Assembly: GCA_033980235.1 (NCBI GenBank)
Contig: CM067065.1
Location: 26,258,836-26,322,835 of the forward strand
Direction of reading: 5' to 3'
Source of the DNA: Diadema setosum
Taxonomy: Eukaryota > Echinodermata > Echinoidea > Diadematoida > Diadematidae
DNA length: 64,000 nt
The notes beneath the pieces were generated by a model that saw nothing but the letters and a program-made list of their open reading frames with translations, was not told the origin of the DNA and searched no databases. Shown in pieces: positions 1-11,803 of this stretch. Within the stretch, counting starts at the first letter, position 1. Each line of letters begins with the position of its first letter. The translations under genes and the position numbers were made by a program.

Positions 1-342
1 TATTGATTTTATCAGCAGCTTTGAATTTGATGAGTTTGTTTGGCAGATTTGTATATGAATTCGGAGTGGAGCTTGCGTGCGAGCGGATGCTGCTTTTCTG
101 CGTACGGTCCATTATGTCTTATTTATCAACATTGGGAAATCGTTTCATCAGGAAGGATGTGGTATCGGTTCGGGTGTGCGTCGGTATGTGGGAAGGGGGT
201 TTCTTATTCTGAAGGCTCATTCGTCCGAAGGGTCATTATTCCGAAGGTTCGTTATTCCGAATTTCATTTTGGATCAACGAACCACTAGGTATAGGGAATT
301 GTGTGTTTCGGATAAATGAAGCCTCGGAAAAAACGAACCTTC

Positions 343-343
<1 letters not shown>

Positions 344-387
<44 letters not shown>
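344..387. repeat. (GT)n microsatellite
   Basis: About 21 GT units inside foldback copy 1. The matching place in copy 2 (47576-47630) is a mixed CATA/CA tract. Confidence 0.95.
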
Positions 388-388
<1 letters not shown>

Positions 389-1463
389 TTGGGTCGGTGA
401 ATGTGGGTGTGGGATGATTTAGGTTTTGTTTGATCAGGGGTTGGTGGGTTGGGGATTGGATTTGAAGAAGGATAGTTATAAATGGTATGACGGATGTTGG
501 TAGGATTTAATATTTAAGATAGATGTAGGTCCTAGATTTGTTTCGGTTTGGGAGGGGAGGGGGTGGTGGGGGTTTTATGACTGATTTCATTCTAGATTTG
601 TGTAATATATTTGTGTGTTTTTTTATGTATATGCCCTTGTAAGTAAGAAGGTGTTACATGATCCAAAAACCAATATATTCAAGGAATATAGGTTTGGTAG
701 GGCCCTATACATGTCAAAACTTTCTCGTGAAGAAATTATTAGTAGGGTTGGTCTATAATCGAGTTATCTATGTTGAAGTGAGATTATTTGTGGTATAAAT
801 TGACAAATGGATTTGCTTTTGTTTCAAATTGCCATTTGTAACTTTTTTGTTCATGTTGCACCCAGAATGGGTCGATTTATGAATGATTTGAATGAAATCA
901 ATAAATATCAAGGAAAAAAGTGTTGAGTTGGTTTGTCTGCATTATGAGGTTTGTTTGAGTGTTTGTTGGTGTTTGTTTGTATTACGTATGTATTAGCGGT
1001 GTGCAATGGCAGTTCGTTTGCGCTAAAATCAAGTAACGATTGACACATTTTTTACGGCGTGTGGAAATTATTCGCTCATGCATAAAGCATGCCAAACCTA
1101 TTCTGGGACAAAAGTGGTATGGACGTTCTAGTTTGTAAGACTGATGGAAGAAAATGACTCCAGGGAAAAATGAACAAAGACAAATAACATTTGGGGAGGG
1201 TACCTCCCTCGTATGTATTTTCTCTCGGTCTCTCTCTCGCCTAGACCGCCTCACCGCTGATATTTGGTTGACACACCCATACTATTTTTAGATCAACGCT
1301 GGTGCTCATACACTCTGAAGGCGTTTGTATTGCCACAGGAGCGCCACTATATTCCACATACACACGTAAGCATACAGGCACACGTATACACACAGACAAA
1401 CAAACCACTACCACTATGTAACCACCACACATGCACAGTTTCTACATATTGTATTATTATACT

Positions 1464-1560
1464 CCAAACACACACACAAACACACACACACACACACACA
1501 AATCATACACATCACATATCATGCAGCTCACAATACACACAGACACACACACACACATAC
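1464..1560. repeat. (CA)n microsatellite pair
   Basis: Two CA-rich tracts (about 1469-1500 and 1537-1556) separated by a conserved spacer. The second tract corresponds to the site occupied by the 6.9-kb hAT-like insertion in copy 2. Confidence 0.9.
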
Positions 1561-1621
1561 GCATAACTTACCAGTCATACCCATCCCACCAAAGCTTAAC
1601 ACGGGAGGAACTACCCCGAGC

Positions 1622-1789
1622 CCGGGGCGACAATCCGTGACGGGGCGACAATCCGTGTCGCAACAAATTTTTTGCCAACACGGATTGTCGCCTTCGAGGT
1701 CAAAAACTGGGAAATGCACAAGCGTCACGGATTGTCGCCCCGAGCAGGAGGCGACAATCCGTGTAGGGGCGACAATCCGTGTCGCAACA
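1622..1789. repeat. Cluster of CACGGATTGTCGCC words, end of foldback copy 1
   Basis: The 14-base word CACGGATTGTCGCC or its complement GGCGACAATCCGTG occurs six times, in both orientations. The terminal motif GTGTCGCAACA also occurs internally at 1658-1668, so the end is itself built of nested inverted repeats. Confidence 0.9.
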
Positions 1790-1795
1790 TCCGTT

Positions 1796-1905
1796 CTTCT
1801 AAATAATAATAATAATAATAATTGCATTTATATGGCGCTTCATACTGACGTTTCTAAGCGCACTTCGCTACTCATACAAATAAATTAGAAAACACAATAA
1901 CATTA
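1796..1905. repeat. (AAT)n followed by a GCATTTATATGGCGCTT segment
   Basis: An AAT tract (1801-1822) runs directly into a segment resembling the '(AAT)n + ATTTATATAGCGCTT' dispersed repeat that I recall from many animal genomes. Family assignment is from memory and weak; the AAT tract is directly visible. Confidence 0.45.
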
Positions 1906-4780
1906 ACAAAATCAGCATTAACAGTAACAAAAGAAGAAGAAAGAAAAGAAAAGAAAAGAAAAATACATGTGATACAATGGTACAATAATTCATAACTGTG
2001 TGCGCCTCCAGGAGAAAAAAAAAATTACAACTGAAAAAAGTGGAAAGGGCCTGATATTCGTTTAGGTGAAAACGGTTATTATGAGGTTTTGAAATTTGGA
2101 GGATTTTAGTTGTTAACTTGTTTCTCCATGTTTGGATAAGCGAACATGAATTTTCATGTTCCAATTGATAAACCTTTCGATTAACCTTCGGAGATTCCTA
2201 TCATTTACCGAATAAAAAAGCTTCATAATTATAGGAACTCTATCAATTTTCGTATTGACAAACTGTATGAATAACGAGCCTCCGAAATGACGCGCCACAA
2301 AATGTTTGTTATAACAAACCATAATTGGATTATTGTATAATATCGAAGTCACAAACATCCATCCAAGTTATATGGACTTATTTTGTCTAGTTATTACGAA
2401 ACTTCGCAGTATCGAACTTTTTATCATTTCTGACTAAAATAATGTAACACAGTAATAAAGAAGGGTTATATATGGTTGTGCCCTCCAAGGAGTATGTCCC
2501 CTTTGGATTCACATTGTTTGAGAAAATAAGTCTGTCGATAGCTAAGTTAGTGTTGGAAATACCGATACAATTCTAATCAGACAGCCAATGCAGCAGCATG
2601 CATACAATATATTTCTATACTTGCTCTTGTAGACCTCTCTATGAAATTTCTTGCAACATTGTTGTATATAGTGTATATAAGTGAGCATATTTTGTAGTTC
2701 AGCAGTGTTACATCCATTAAAAATAGTAATGATTTGTTTCGTAGTAGGACTAGCCCTCTCCCCATCCCCTGCCTGAGCTGTGGTTAAAGCCCCCTGTCTC
2801 TTATCTTCCTTCCTGTTTATCTTTGTGGTCATCGCTCTACTGGTGGAGGGCAGTGCAGAGTGCTGTGTTGTTATCTTTTATGTCTTTCTTGGAAAATTTA
2901 GGGGGAAAAGGGGATGGAGACCACTGGGGCTGGAGAATATATAGCAGATGTAAAATATCGAGACTCTCTCTCTCAATTCTGGTACCAGTGAGGCAGCATG
3001 TCAGTGCAAGAAACGTGGGGTGGTTCTGTTTGAAAGGAGTCTTTAACTAGTGGCTTCGACCTGTAAATATGTCATTATTATACCTGTACTGTATAGTTTC
3101 TGGTGGTTTATTTGTGATTACCGACCTGCTTGGTTTGTGAACCGGCGAAGGAAGGAGAAACTACCTCGGACGACATCGCTTGTCTATAAACGCCCTTCAG
3201 ACCTGAGACTAGAAAATCACATTGCTCTCTTTCGCTATACTCGTCCCAAATCATCATATGTGTGAAAGATACGTGGGCACATCACGTTATATTGTCTTCA
3301 CCATTTGTATCCTGCTTGCTGTACGTTGGAAATTGTGTCCTACTTTGGAATCGCAGTTAGTGGAAATGGAAAGTATCAGCTTTATGGATGGCTATGACTG
3401 TGTTTGTACTGTTTACCGGAGCTAATCAACTCGAGTGAAAGTGCATTGGTGTATGGTCGCAGAGTGCCACCAGTCGCGTGAATCTCGTGTCATTGGATCC
3501 CCAACACTGAACCGGTCCCGCGGTGAGGAGAGCTTTATGTTTGACACTAGTCATCGGCGATAGTATAGAAATCTGCCGCGTGGACTGTGGAGGACTCTCT
3601 ATGAGAATGTGAGTCATATGTGCCTTATAATTATATTACATGATCACTGATTATTGTGTATGAGCCCCGTTGTACTATATACAAATGTGTAGTATAATGT
3701 ATATAAATGTAGACAAGTGAGGTTAATGTCATATCCCTCTTATGAGATTCTTGTAGTATATGGATTGTACGTTGTGGGAGTAGTCAAACACATTTGGGAC
3801 CTGACGGTATTGTGTAAGATACAGGAAAAAGAGTTCCAAAGGACTGCAATAATCCTCTGCATGGAAATATCGGATATTGATTTCTGTCATGTTATATGTC
3901 ACCCAAAATTTGTGTATACAATGATCCTGTAGTACCCTCAATGGATGAAATATTAAGTTAAGTGCACAAACAAATGCACGTTCACGATTCTGAGCATTTA
4001 AACTTGACACATGAACCGCTAGAGGCCTGTGAAGTGGCCAAAACTGTGTTTTATACACTAGTACACTGAGCTTAGTATAGTTCGACATGCCGGTGATACG
4101 AGTAGTTTCTTAATGTATGTTGTGATGTTCTAAGAAAAGCTTGTAATTGCTTACTGGCTCCATTATCATTACTCTATGTATTAAACCACATTTATGAGTT
4201 AAATTGGTGTTCAATCGATTCCTAATTGTGGAGTGACGTGTCTTGTAAGAAGAGCTATCCCTGATACGAACATAAATAACGGTCGCGTTACAATAATAAT
4301 GCAAATTCTCCTCGGTAACAGTGTGTAACACAAGGAGCAAACATAGAGGGATTTCTTCCCAACGTATTCGTTTGCCCTCCTCAGCTAAACTTCGTATTTC
4401 TATAACGGAGCACATTTCTGTTGTCTTTCTATGTTAATTCTTTGTCATAATTTTAGCTGTGACAATGTTCGTTATAAGCAAATTTTGCATTGTAGACTTT
4501 AGATAACAAATTTAGGACCTGAATCTTTACTTCATGATAACGAAATTTTGATAGATATATTCGTTCTCGAGGATGGACTACGTCACTGAGATTACACGTA
4601 CGTTTGTACGTTCATTTACGAGAGATGGAAAATTGTTTTCTTTGATTCCTCAGTATGAAAAGATAAACAAGCTTATATAATTGAGAATTGGTAATATCTA
4701 TTCAGGATTTTGCAGAGGAGTTTGTTCTCGACATGAAATTGCTGTTTGTTGTGAGCAGAATGCGTTTCCAACTCAAGAGA
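1906..4780. other. No recognisable gene or element
   Basis: AT-rich sequence. The ORFs are short, overlap on both strands and show no family motif. A hairpin-prone GT/AC-poor stretch and a CT-rich tract near 2960 are the only local oddities. No splice-bounded coding segment could be supported here. Confidence 0.5.
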
Positions 4781-4789
4781 GCTGCATCT

Positions 4790-5402
4790 TGTTTGTTCCG
4801 AACGTCCGTGAGCTACATGCGAACCTCCGTGATGACAACTATGCTATGTTTGTTGGGTTATTGAGACTGCCTAGATCAGATACATCTTAAAAAGGTATGT
4901 TATTATTTGGGAGTGAGGATTAAAGTATGGGATAGTGAAATAAGAGGTCAAAATATTGAGTTTCTGTAAAATGCGCGTAAAGTGGAGAAAGTGTTTAGCG
5001 GAAGAGCAATATTTCAACAGAAACGACGAATTTAGTTAGATCATCAGTTGTCTACCATTACGTACAGGTTAAAAGTACAAGCTTAATATTCTGCAAGCTC
5101 GTACACATGTCCCTTAAGATATTTCGCTAGGATTTTGAACTGAATCAGATCTTTGTAAACTATGTTAAATGGTATTCAAGTGTATGTGCAGTACTATTCC
5201 TCACGGACGTTCGCTGCTCTGGACATGGTAAACTTCAACGGTGAATAAAAACTTGTTCCTCTAGGAAAATCCTAGTATAATTGGGTTCATATTAAAGCTT
5301 GAGTTATACTCTTTCAGGTAAGATGAATAATTTGGAGAATTTCCTACTTTTTAAATGTTGCCTTGTTTTGGCTCAATTGTACATCGTTCAAAATTCTGAC
5401 CC
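4790..5402. mobile_element. Right-hand part of an iterated-word TIR element (relative of 26264-31790)
   Basis: The end at 5369-5402 contains CAATTGTACATCGTTCAA followed by a TA tract, matching the right end of the 26264-31790 element. Upstream, 'GTATAATTGGGTT' and 'GAATAAAAAC' also line up with that element at 31615-31670. The iterated word here is CGTCCGTGA (4803-4811, a one-base variant at 4824-4832, and its complement at 5201-5209) where the larger element has CGTCTCTGA. No left end was found, so this is a truncated or diverged copy. Confidence 0.65.
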
Positions 5403-5421
5403 ATATATATATATATATATA
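5403..5421. repeat. (TA)n microsatellite at element end
   Basis: Short TA run directly abutting the right end of the element, as also seen at both ends of the relative at 26-31.8 kb. Confidence 0.85.
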
Positions 5422-7180
5422 CGTAACGAGCTGAAAATAGGGGGCTTCCGAATAGGATGGGCATTATAAAGGGAATAATAAGAATTTAGAGGGTCAGGAA
5501 GAAGATAGGGCACAGCACAGGGTGAATGAATAATGGGAATAAAAGGGAATGGAATAAGGTTCAGACAGCGGGCTTAGGGCATGGTAGGACATTGTAGGGA
5601 ATCAGACAAAGGGAATAAAGAAGAAGGAAATTTGATAGACATCAGGTGACTTGTAAAGGGATAAAGATATAGATAGGACCGGCAGGATGTTAGGAGTATT
5701 TATGTTTGTAGAGGAGTTGAGGTGTTTAACGAGAATGTTGTGGTAGTGCGAGTTAAATCGGGAATCCTACTGGAGGAGTAAGTTACAGGGCTCGTAGCGA
5801 AGCTAAGTTTTGTTTTATAAATATTAGGAGGAAGGGAGAGTGTCAGGTTGGGTTCGAAATGCAGGTTGGTTACGCAGGTGAGAGGAGAGGGTCAAGTTGG
5901 GGACAGGTAAGCGGATTGGTCGAAACAGGGTTGTCAATAATTCAGGCGTGGGAAATTAATGAAGATGATTGGATAATGGAATTGTAGGAGGGATCTAAGG
6001 GTTAATTTAAAAGGGCATGCATTGTAGGTAGATAATTTTGCAGATTTTTGCACAGATTTTGGTGGACGGAACTTTCGGCACCCCACTTTTGGGGAAATTC
6101 CGCCAAGATTTCTGCACACATTTTAGAGAGACTTCTGCGAGCAATTTTTGCAAGAACTTTTTGGCCGGTTCGGGAGAGAAATCTGTCAGATATTTCGAGT
6201 TTAGCAAAGATGAAGTCCTCAGAGCAGCAGATTTGAAGATGTAGCCCGTTAGCATAATTTCCTTCTGAAGGATAGTGGGGAAAGACCGAGTTTGGCAACA
6301 CACCAGTGGACTGAATTTTTTGTAGTGGGGTGTCGTCCTGAACAATGATTGATCTCTGCCAGATTATTTATTAATATATAGTGCCGTGGGCCGAACTTAA
6401 ATTTCTGACTTGGGGAACGGCTTGCAATTTCGAATGACAATATAATTAGCGGAAAAATCGGAATCTGACTCGAATGGGAACGCCTGTCCGTGCCACTGTC
6501 CGACGAGTTGCCGTGTAAAAAGTGATTGTGAATTGTGCACAACCCCCACCCCTGATGCCCACTAATATCCCGATGAGGCCGAGGAGCAGGTGAAGCGCAG
6601 CCCAGACAGCCAGATCGACGCAGCCGCATACCAGCCGTCAGGGAGATGCTGCGACGAGCCGCCGGTGCGACGGAAGCGGTACGGGTCGAAGGCGACGAAG
6701 GCAGCCATCATCAGAGCTACATGTAGCGCCAGCGAAAAGGACTGAGCGAAGGAAGAACTTCCGTAAAAGACTGCAGGTATCCACGGACAATTTTCCCTCC
6801 CAATTAACCCCCCCCCCCTTTTGCACTTGCCCCCGAAGCTGTATGTAAGTACAATAAACGAGATGAGATTGTAATGCGCATGCCCAGTTAAATTATGTAA
6901 TAGTGTTTGAATCGCCAGTGTCAAGTAATCATTTATAGAAATTGATTGAACAAGAGGAGATTTTCGCCTTAAATAAAAGGCAATTAACTTTATGAATTTG
7001 ATATAACGTTTTCTTAATTTTTGTCCGTAACCTAACGAATTGCTGATGATGTGGCAGGTGTGTCTATTTATACGAGTGCACTAACCAAATCCCCTCGCGT
7101 CTTACAGACCGGGCGCGAGCCCAGCCATCCCCTGCCGCTGGTAGCCCCAGCCCAGGGCGGTGAGCTGGGGCGGGAGAGTA
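5422..7180. other. No recognisable gene; CpG-rich patch at about 6480-6830
   Basis: Mostly anonymous sequence. The patch at 6480-6830 is clearly richer in G+C and CpG than its surroundings and is open on the minus strand in two overlapping frames, but neither translation resembles a known family. It could be an old exon or promoter-proximal island, or a relic; I cannot tell. Confidence 0.4.
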
Positions 7181-7185
7181 GAGGG

Positions 7186-7187
<2 letters not shown>

Positions 7188-7243
<56 letters not shown>

Positions 7244-7250
7244 TATATTA
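7188..7250. repeat. (TA)n microsatellite
   Basis: About 25 TA units, followed by a region (7265-7440) in which CACAACT/AGTTGTG words recur in both orientations, suggesting a small foldback element next to the tract. Confidence 0.85.
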
Positions 7251-7837
7251 TACTGCTAATTATTTGGGTTAAGTTGTGGAAAATATTCGCGGATAACGCA
7301 ACCCCTGTGTAATATATGAACCACACAACTGTTAAGTAAAATCGTACGCAACTCAAGTTGTGTAAGTTTTACACAGTATTGTCTATCATTTTTTTAACAG
7401 TTGTGAAAAATCTGGTTACACAACAAGTGGGGATAGAATGTTTCAAACACCTGTTTGTGTGACTGCTTGTGTACATTCAAAGCTCCCGAAGAGTGAGCAC
7501 TTGATTCCACATTTCCAGCCTAAGTTGCATGACCTTTCAAGATCCATTTTTTTTAAGTAGTGTGCAGAAATAATGTAGCTTGCTGGACCCCAGTGGCACA
7601 GATGTCTAGGCAAAATTTTTAACGAATTTTTGAATGATAACTCTGCCGTAGCTATATCCAGCCACAATAGATGCAACCACATGCACGTATGTCTGGGTGC
7701 CAAAGCCACTTTTTGAGCCTAACGTTGTTTTTTGAATACCGTTCACCCATTTTTTTTCTTTTTTTTTCAAACCTTCACTCTGGCTCCGGTATGGCGACGA
7801 CATCTTCACCATCTTGCCATACCAAGCAGACCAATTG

Positions 7838-8531
7838 TGGCCCTGCATTACCAAACCAACAAAAAGTTGCCAGACATGGATTAAGGACAGATCCTGGAAG
7901 AGCAGACTCTAAGCTTTACAACAATATATAGCTCAACTGTAATGGGCTCTCCTAACCTATCTAAATATTGGAAAGAAAGCACACAATCTGAAAAGGTGTG
8001 AACCGAGAAAAAAAGGGGCTCTGAAGTACAGGATCTATCTGTCCATTCAAGCGCTTAATATTTACCAAACCGTGCTAGCAGTGCGATGAATGGGACAAAA
8101 AGAAAAGATGTAAACCATTGGAGCAACAACAATGAAGAGAGCACCAGATTGAATTGAAATTGAGCATGCTTTATCAACATATGTTGTCCATGATTAAAGC
8201 CAATTTTCAAAGCAGTAGCATTATCCCTTCAAAAGTTATCAGACTTGAAAGTGAAGAGTGTGCAAAGGATTATCAAGAAATGAAAAGGGACCTCGAAGAC
8301 ATGCCTGGTCACTACTCTACAAAAAAAAAAAGGGTTGTAGAAAAACTGCTGAAAATGCACTTTCCCATTCATTATATGATCCCAAACTTATGAATAATGT
8401 AGATAAAATGGTATCTCTTTCAGAAAATATGAAAAAAATAATACTGACTTGCTTGACGCGTCTAACTTTTTTTGAGTCCTTACTTAAGATCAAGGAGTGC
8501 GACATTTTGTTCGTTTTGTGGTGCACGGTTA
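7838..8531 (+). mobile_element. 0.7-kb MITE 'A' (TGACCCTGCACC-type TIR)
   Basis: Terminal inverted repeats begin TGGCCCTGCATTACC at the left; the right end complements to TAACCGTGCACCAC. The next block, AAAGTTGCCAGAC at the left, pairs with GCGACATTTTGTTCG at the right. The flanks share a 6-bp candidate target duplication, caattg (7832-7837 and 8532-8537). The same sequence recurs at 10725-11168 (reverse), 14622-15289 and 18250-25214 (split). Its interior is non-coding. The superfamily is unassigned. Confidence 0.8.
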
Positions 8532-8535
8532 CAAT

Positions 8536-9490
8536 TGGACGACTTCCTCCCACACCTCAACGAACAACATGCCAACATCTCATTCACAATGGAACGGAAA
8601 GCAATCATTCTCTCCCCTTCCTTGATGTTCTCGTCACCAAAAAACAAACAAGCAAACAAACAAACAAACAAAAGACAACTCTGGCACTTTGTCAGACCTG
8701 GTCTATCGCAAACCCACTCACACTGACAGGCACCTTCTTTGCCGCTTATTTCATCATCCAGCAGTCCGCCAGTCAGAACCGACAGCTCTCGTCGGACGTG
8801 CTAATGAAATCAGCGACAAAAAACATCTCCGTCAAGAACTCAAACATACTACAGACACACTCACCACTATCAACAAATACCACAAGCACAGAATCAACAC
8901 TCAAGCACCCTCTCATCCCAAGCAAGCAGCCAAGGAACAGCCCATCACAACTGTAACTCTTCCCTACCTCGGCACCACCTTGCACAAAGTACAAGGCATC
9001 TTCAAGTCCGCCAACACCCATGTCTAACATACATTTTCTAACAAAAACTACATAATTATTACATTGGACTCACAAAAAGGCACGCACCCCAAATACAACC
9101 AGGTGTCTATCATATCTCACGCTAATGCGGGAAGGTGTACAAAGGTGAAACAGGGAGATCACTAGAGACCAGACTTTAACAATTGGAAATGTCAGCCATT
9201 GTGAAACACGCTCAGAAGTAGGAACATCGCATCAACCGGGAAGACAGCAAATTCATCACATCCATCAAAAACTAGAGCACACGACGCATCAGAGAATCCG
9301 TAGAAATTCACACATAACACACTAAATATATTACACAGGACACTGGACTCCATATCAACAGCATCAGTCTGGCTTCCTCTCATCAACAAACCATCATATA
9401 GCAGCAGCGACAACAACAACGCACTCTCTCAAGAGCACATTCCCCCTTCTACTTCTTCCTCTCATGATTATCTTTTCTCCCACTTCGTCA
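8536..9490 (+). pseudogene. Penelope-like retroelement relic (RT tail plus GIY-YIG nuclease)
   Basis: Pieces in several frames resemble the C-terminal part of Penelope-like element polyproteins. In order they are DFLPHLNEQHANISFTME (about 8540-8595), LPFLDVLVTKK (about 8617-8650), DLVYRKPTHTDRHL with FHHPAVRQSEP and ALVGRAN (8697-8805), and LPYLGTTLHKVQGIFKSA (8958-9012). These are followed by a frame-broken segment at 9100-9165 reading like the GIY-YIG start (GVYHIS..., then KVYKGETGRSLETR in another frame). In this family the RT copies RNA and the GIY-YIG domain nicks the target. Here the RT palm with its catalytic aspartates is missing upstream, where MITE A now ends, and several frameshifts and a CAAA-rich expansion near 8640-8672 break the frame. 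It is a dead fragment. Confidence 0.75.
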
Positions 9491-9704
9491 CAACAGCGCC
9501 TACGACATCATCCGCCATTGACACCGCGCCTCCCAATCGCTAATGTACACCGGTATCGCTAGTTCTAGAAGACGCCCTCACCGACACAAGTCTTCCACAT
9601 CCCCGACGTCCACCCCATCTTATCCGCACTCTAATCTCCGACCACGACCTACTAACAGCCAGGTTAGCCCTCACAGATGCACTCCACCATCAACACACTT
9701 AGTG

Positions 9705-10620
9705 CATGGGCCAGGCCAGATATTGTTACCACTTGAGGTGGCAAACCCTTTGTGGTGTCATTTTATTTGTCGGGCATAGATATGCTTAACAAGCTATATT
9801 AACATTTTCAAACGAGTAGCTTAGTCATAGTAAACGAATTTCAACCAATTCGGTCTCATTTAATATCCCTATACTTCTGAATCGAGACATACCCTATACA
9901 AAGAGGAGCATTATCTTCTTTATATCCACAGGTGTTCTGTTGTAAACGCAGTGCGCTTAGTCTTTATTCAAGACAGCGAAGGGAATATCTAAAGGTTATG
10001 ATGTCCACAGCTGCTCTGTTTTGAACGCGGTGCTCTTAGCCTTTAATCAAGACGGCGAAGGGAATATCCAAAGCTTATGATACAGCGTATATCCCTTTAT
10101 CTATTAAAAAAAAAGCAGTTCCTCGTGGATTTTGCCGTATTTTTTTATTATTCATCATTTTCCGGTGAAGCGGCTAGGGTGAAGCGGCTAATGCCATGCC
10201 AATGTCGATTTATTTCCATCCAACAATGAAAGATAATGCAAAAACAGTGTACTGGTACACTATGAATAATATTGTAAATGAACACAAAGATTTTCGTCTA
10301 TAAACTTGATGTATTTGTTGAGAGGGTAGTATCAAAACAGTGTAGACAATCCCTTTTATCAGGAACTTTAGATATGACAACGGTACATTGTTTTGTTTTT
10401 ACTTTTTAACAGAATATTGTTAATCAGGCAAAAAAAAAAAATCATTTATAATGATTACGTACTTATGTGGAAATGATATCATAGGTTGATATTAAAGCAT
10501 AATGATTATCTATGCCCGACAAACAAAATGACACCAGAAAGGTTTTGCCACCTCCGTTGGTACCAATAACCCACTTTTCGAGGCTTGGCCCATGGACTAA
10601 CTCCGAGATCAATAACGAGT
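9705..10620. mobile_element. Inverted-repeat pair around a 0.7-kb spacer
   Basis: The segment 9705-9785 (CATGGGCCAGGCC... GTCGGGCATAGAT) recurs as its reverse complement at about 10498-10600. The arms are roughly 80-100 bases and imperfect. The spacer has no ORF of note. It may be a foldback element that entered the Penelope relic's 3' part, or two opposed copies of one dispersed repeat. Confidence 0.55.
9925..10082. repeat. 79-bp tandem dimer
   Basis: Two adjacent units, offset 79 bases, share TCCACAG, TTCTGTT or CTCTGTT, CTTAG, TTCAAGAC or ATCAAGAC, GCGAAGGGAATATC and TTATGAT. They are about 80 percent alike by eye. Confidence 0.8.
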
Positions 10621-10724
10621 GCACCAACGACCGCAACACTCCACCTCGCACGCCAACAGCCGACACTCAGCCAGCCTAAACCGACTACTTCCATCTAGGT
10701 CTACATTCTCTGCGTGACTGAGAG

Positions 10725-11168
10725 GCCGCTTTTCTTGTCTTGAAATCATTTGCACACTCTTCACTTTCAAGTCTAATAACTTTTGAAAGGATGCCGCTAC
10801 TGCTTTGAAAGTTGGCATTAATCATGGGCAGAATATGCTGAATGTGCTTAACTTAAGCTTAATCTGATAACCCCTTCATTGTTGTTGCTCCAGTGGTCTA
10901 CATCCTGTGTTTTGTCCCTTTCATGGCACAGTTATCACGGCTTGGTAGAGATTAAATGCTTAAATAGACCCTGTACTTCAGAGCCTCTTTTCTCAATTCA
11001 CACTTTACCAGAGTGTGTGCTTTTTTCCCAGTATTTAGGTAGGTTAGGAAAGTTCATTTGAACTGAGTTATACATCATTTTAAAGCTTATAGTCTGCTCT
11101 TTCAGTATCTACCCTTAACTAAAAATCCATGTCTGGCGACTTTTTGTTTGTTTTGTGGTGCAGGGTCA
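10725..11168 (-). mobile_element. MITE 'B', reverse copy of the 0.7-kb MITE, truncated
   Basis: Reverse-complement match to MITE A. It ends at CTGGCGACTTTTTGTTTG...GTGCAGGGTCA (11135-11168) and loses the other end near 10725. Confidence 0.8.
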
Positions 11169-11803
11169 TATACTTTTCGCAATAAAGCCTACCATTTGAG
11201 ATGTTATCAGTATTTTCCTCATTAAACTATAACTGCAGACAGTTTAATCCGGTAACATTTTTATAACAACTATTGCTAAAGTTTTGTCTACTTTAAAATA
11301 CTTGATATTGATTATAACGAATTGAATTTTTTTTTTTCAGTGGCTGTTTCTACCCCAAACTCACTTGTTGGAACTATTCCAATGCTGTGTTTTTGTTTTA
11401 TCTGCAAATGGTAAATTATACCTTTAATAGTATCAATGATTACGCATGAAGTGAATTAGAGTGTTTTTAATATTCAACTATATTGAAACACTGAAAAATA
11501 ATCTAAAATTGAGAACTGAGGATTGATCATTATAGTGAAGATTACGGCGGTTAGAACAGCGTGCATAAATATTATACGTGTTAGTCATATTCACTTTGCA
11601 AACAAACATGTACGGTGATATGTCACATTTGAAGTACAACTAAGGTTAATAGAATGAAGCAATCATTTTCTTTTGACCTACACTATTTTTATATAAACAG
11701 GACTTCAATCTTCTGATAATGATTATCTATTTTCAGAAAATAAGTGTACCAACAATAACAACTTTCAGTATACTGAAAGCCGGGAATGCGCTTTACTATT
11801 ATA
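11169..11803. other. No recognisable feature
   Basis: AT-rich spacer between MITE B and the TIR element that starts at 11804. I see nothing in it that I can support. Confidence 0.5.

Larger units (their letters stand above)
1..1789 (-). mobile_element. Foldback (long-inverted-end) element, copy 1, cut by the window edge
   Basis: The segment is nearly identical, in reverse complement, to the two outer parts of the element at 39190-48496 once that copy's internal insertion is removed. Its right terminus reads ...CCGTGTCGCAACA at 1777-1789, the same terminus as both ends of copy 2. The six bases after it, tccgtt (1790-1795), would be the target duplication, but the other end lies outside the window. 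The interior holds no long ORF; short ORFs here mirror those in copy 2. It carries TTCGTTATTCCGAAGG-type words at 225-275 and GT and CA microsatellites. It also serves as the unoccupied version of the site where the hAT-like element entered copy 2. Superfamily unknown. Confidence 0.85.

Noticed and set aside
1264..1566. 100-codon ORF rich in T and H
   Set aside because: Translation of CA microsatellites; the same kind of frame appears at the matching place in foldback copy 2.
6249..6924. Two overlapping minus-strand ORFs of 120-126 codons
   Set aside because: CpG-rich patch, but no domain, no splice context and two competing frames.
8258..8956. 232-codon ORF
   Set aside because: It crosses from MITE A into the Penelope relic; only a few residues (LPFLDVLVTKK) are in the true frame. 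It is a chance fusion.
10463..10666. P-loop-looking string GTNGGGKT in a short minus-strand ORF
   Set aside because: It lies in the inverted repeat arm and the mirror copy does not keep it; no NTPase context.
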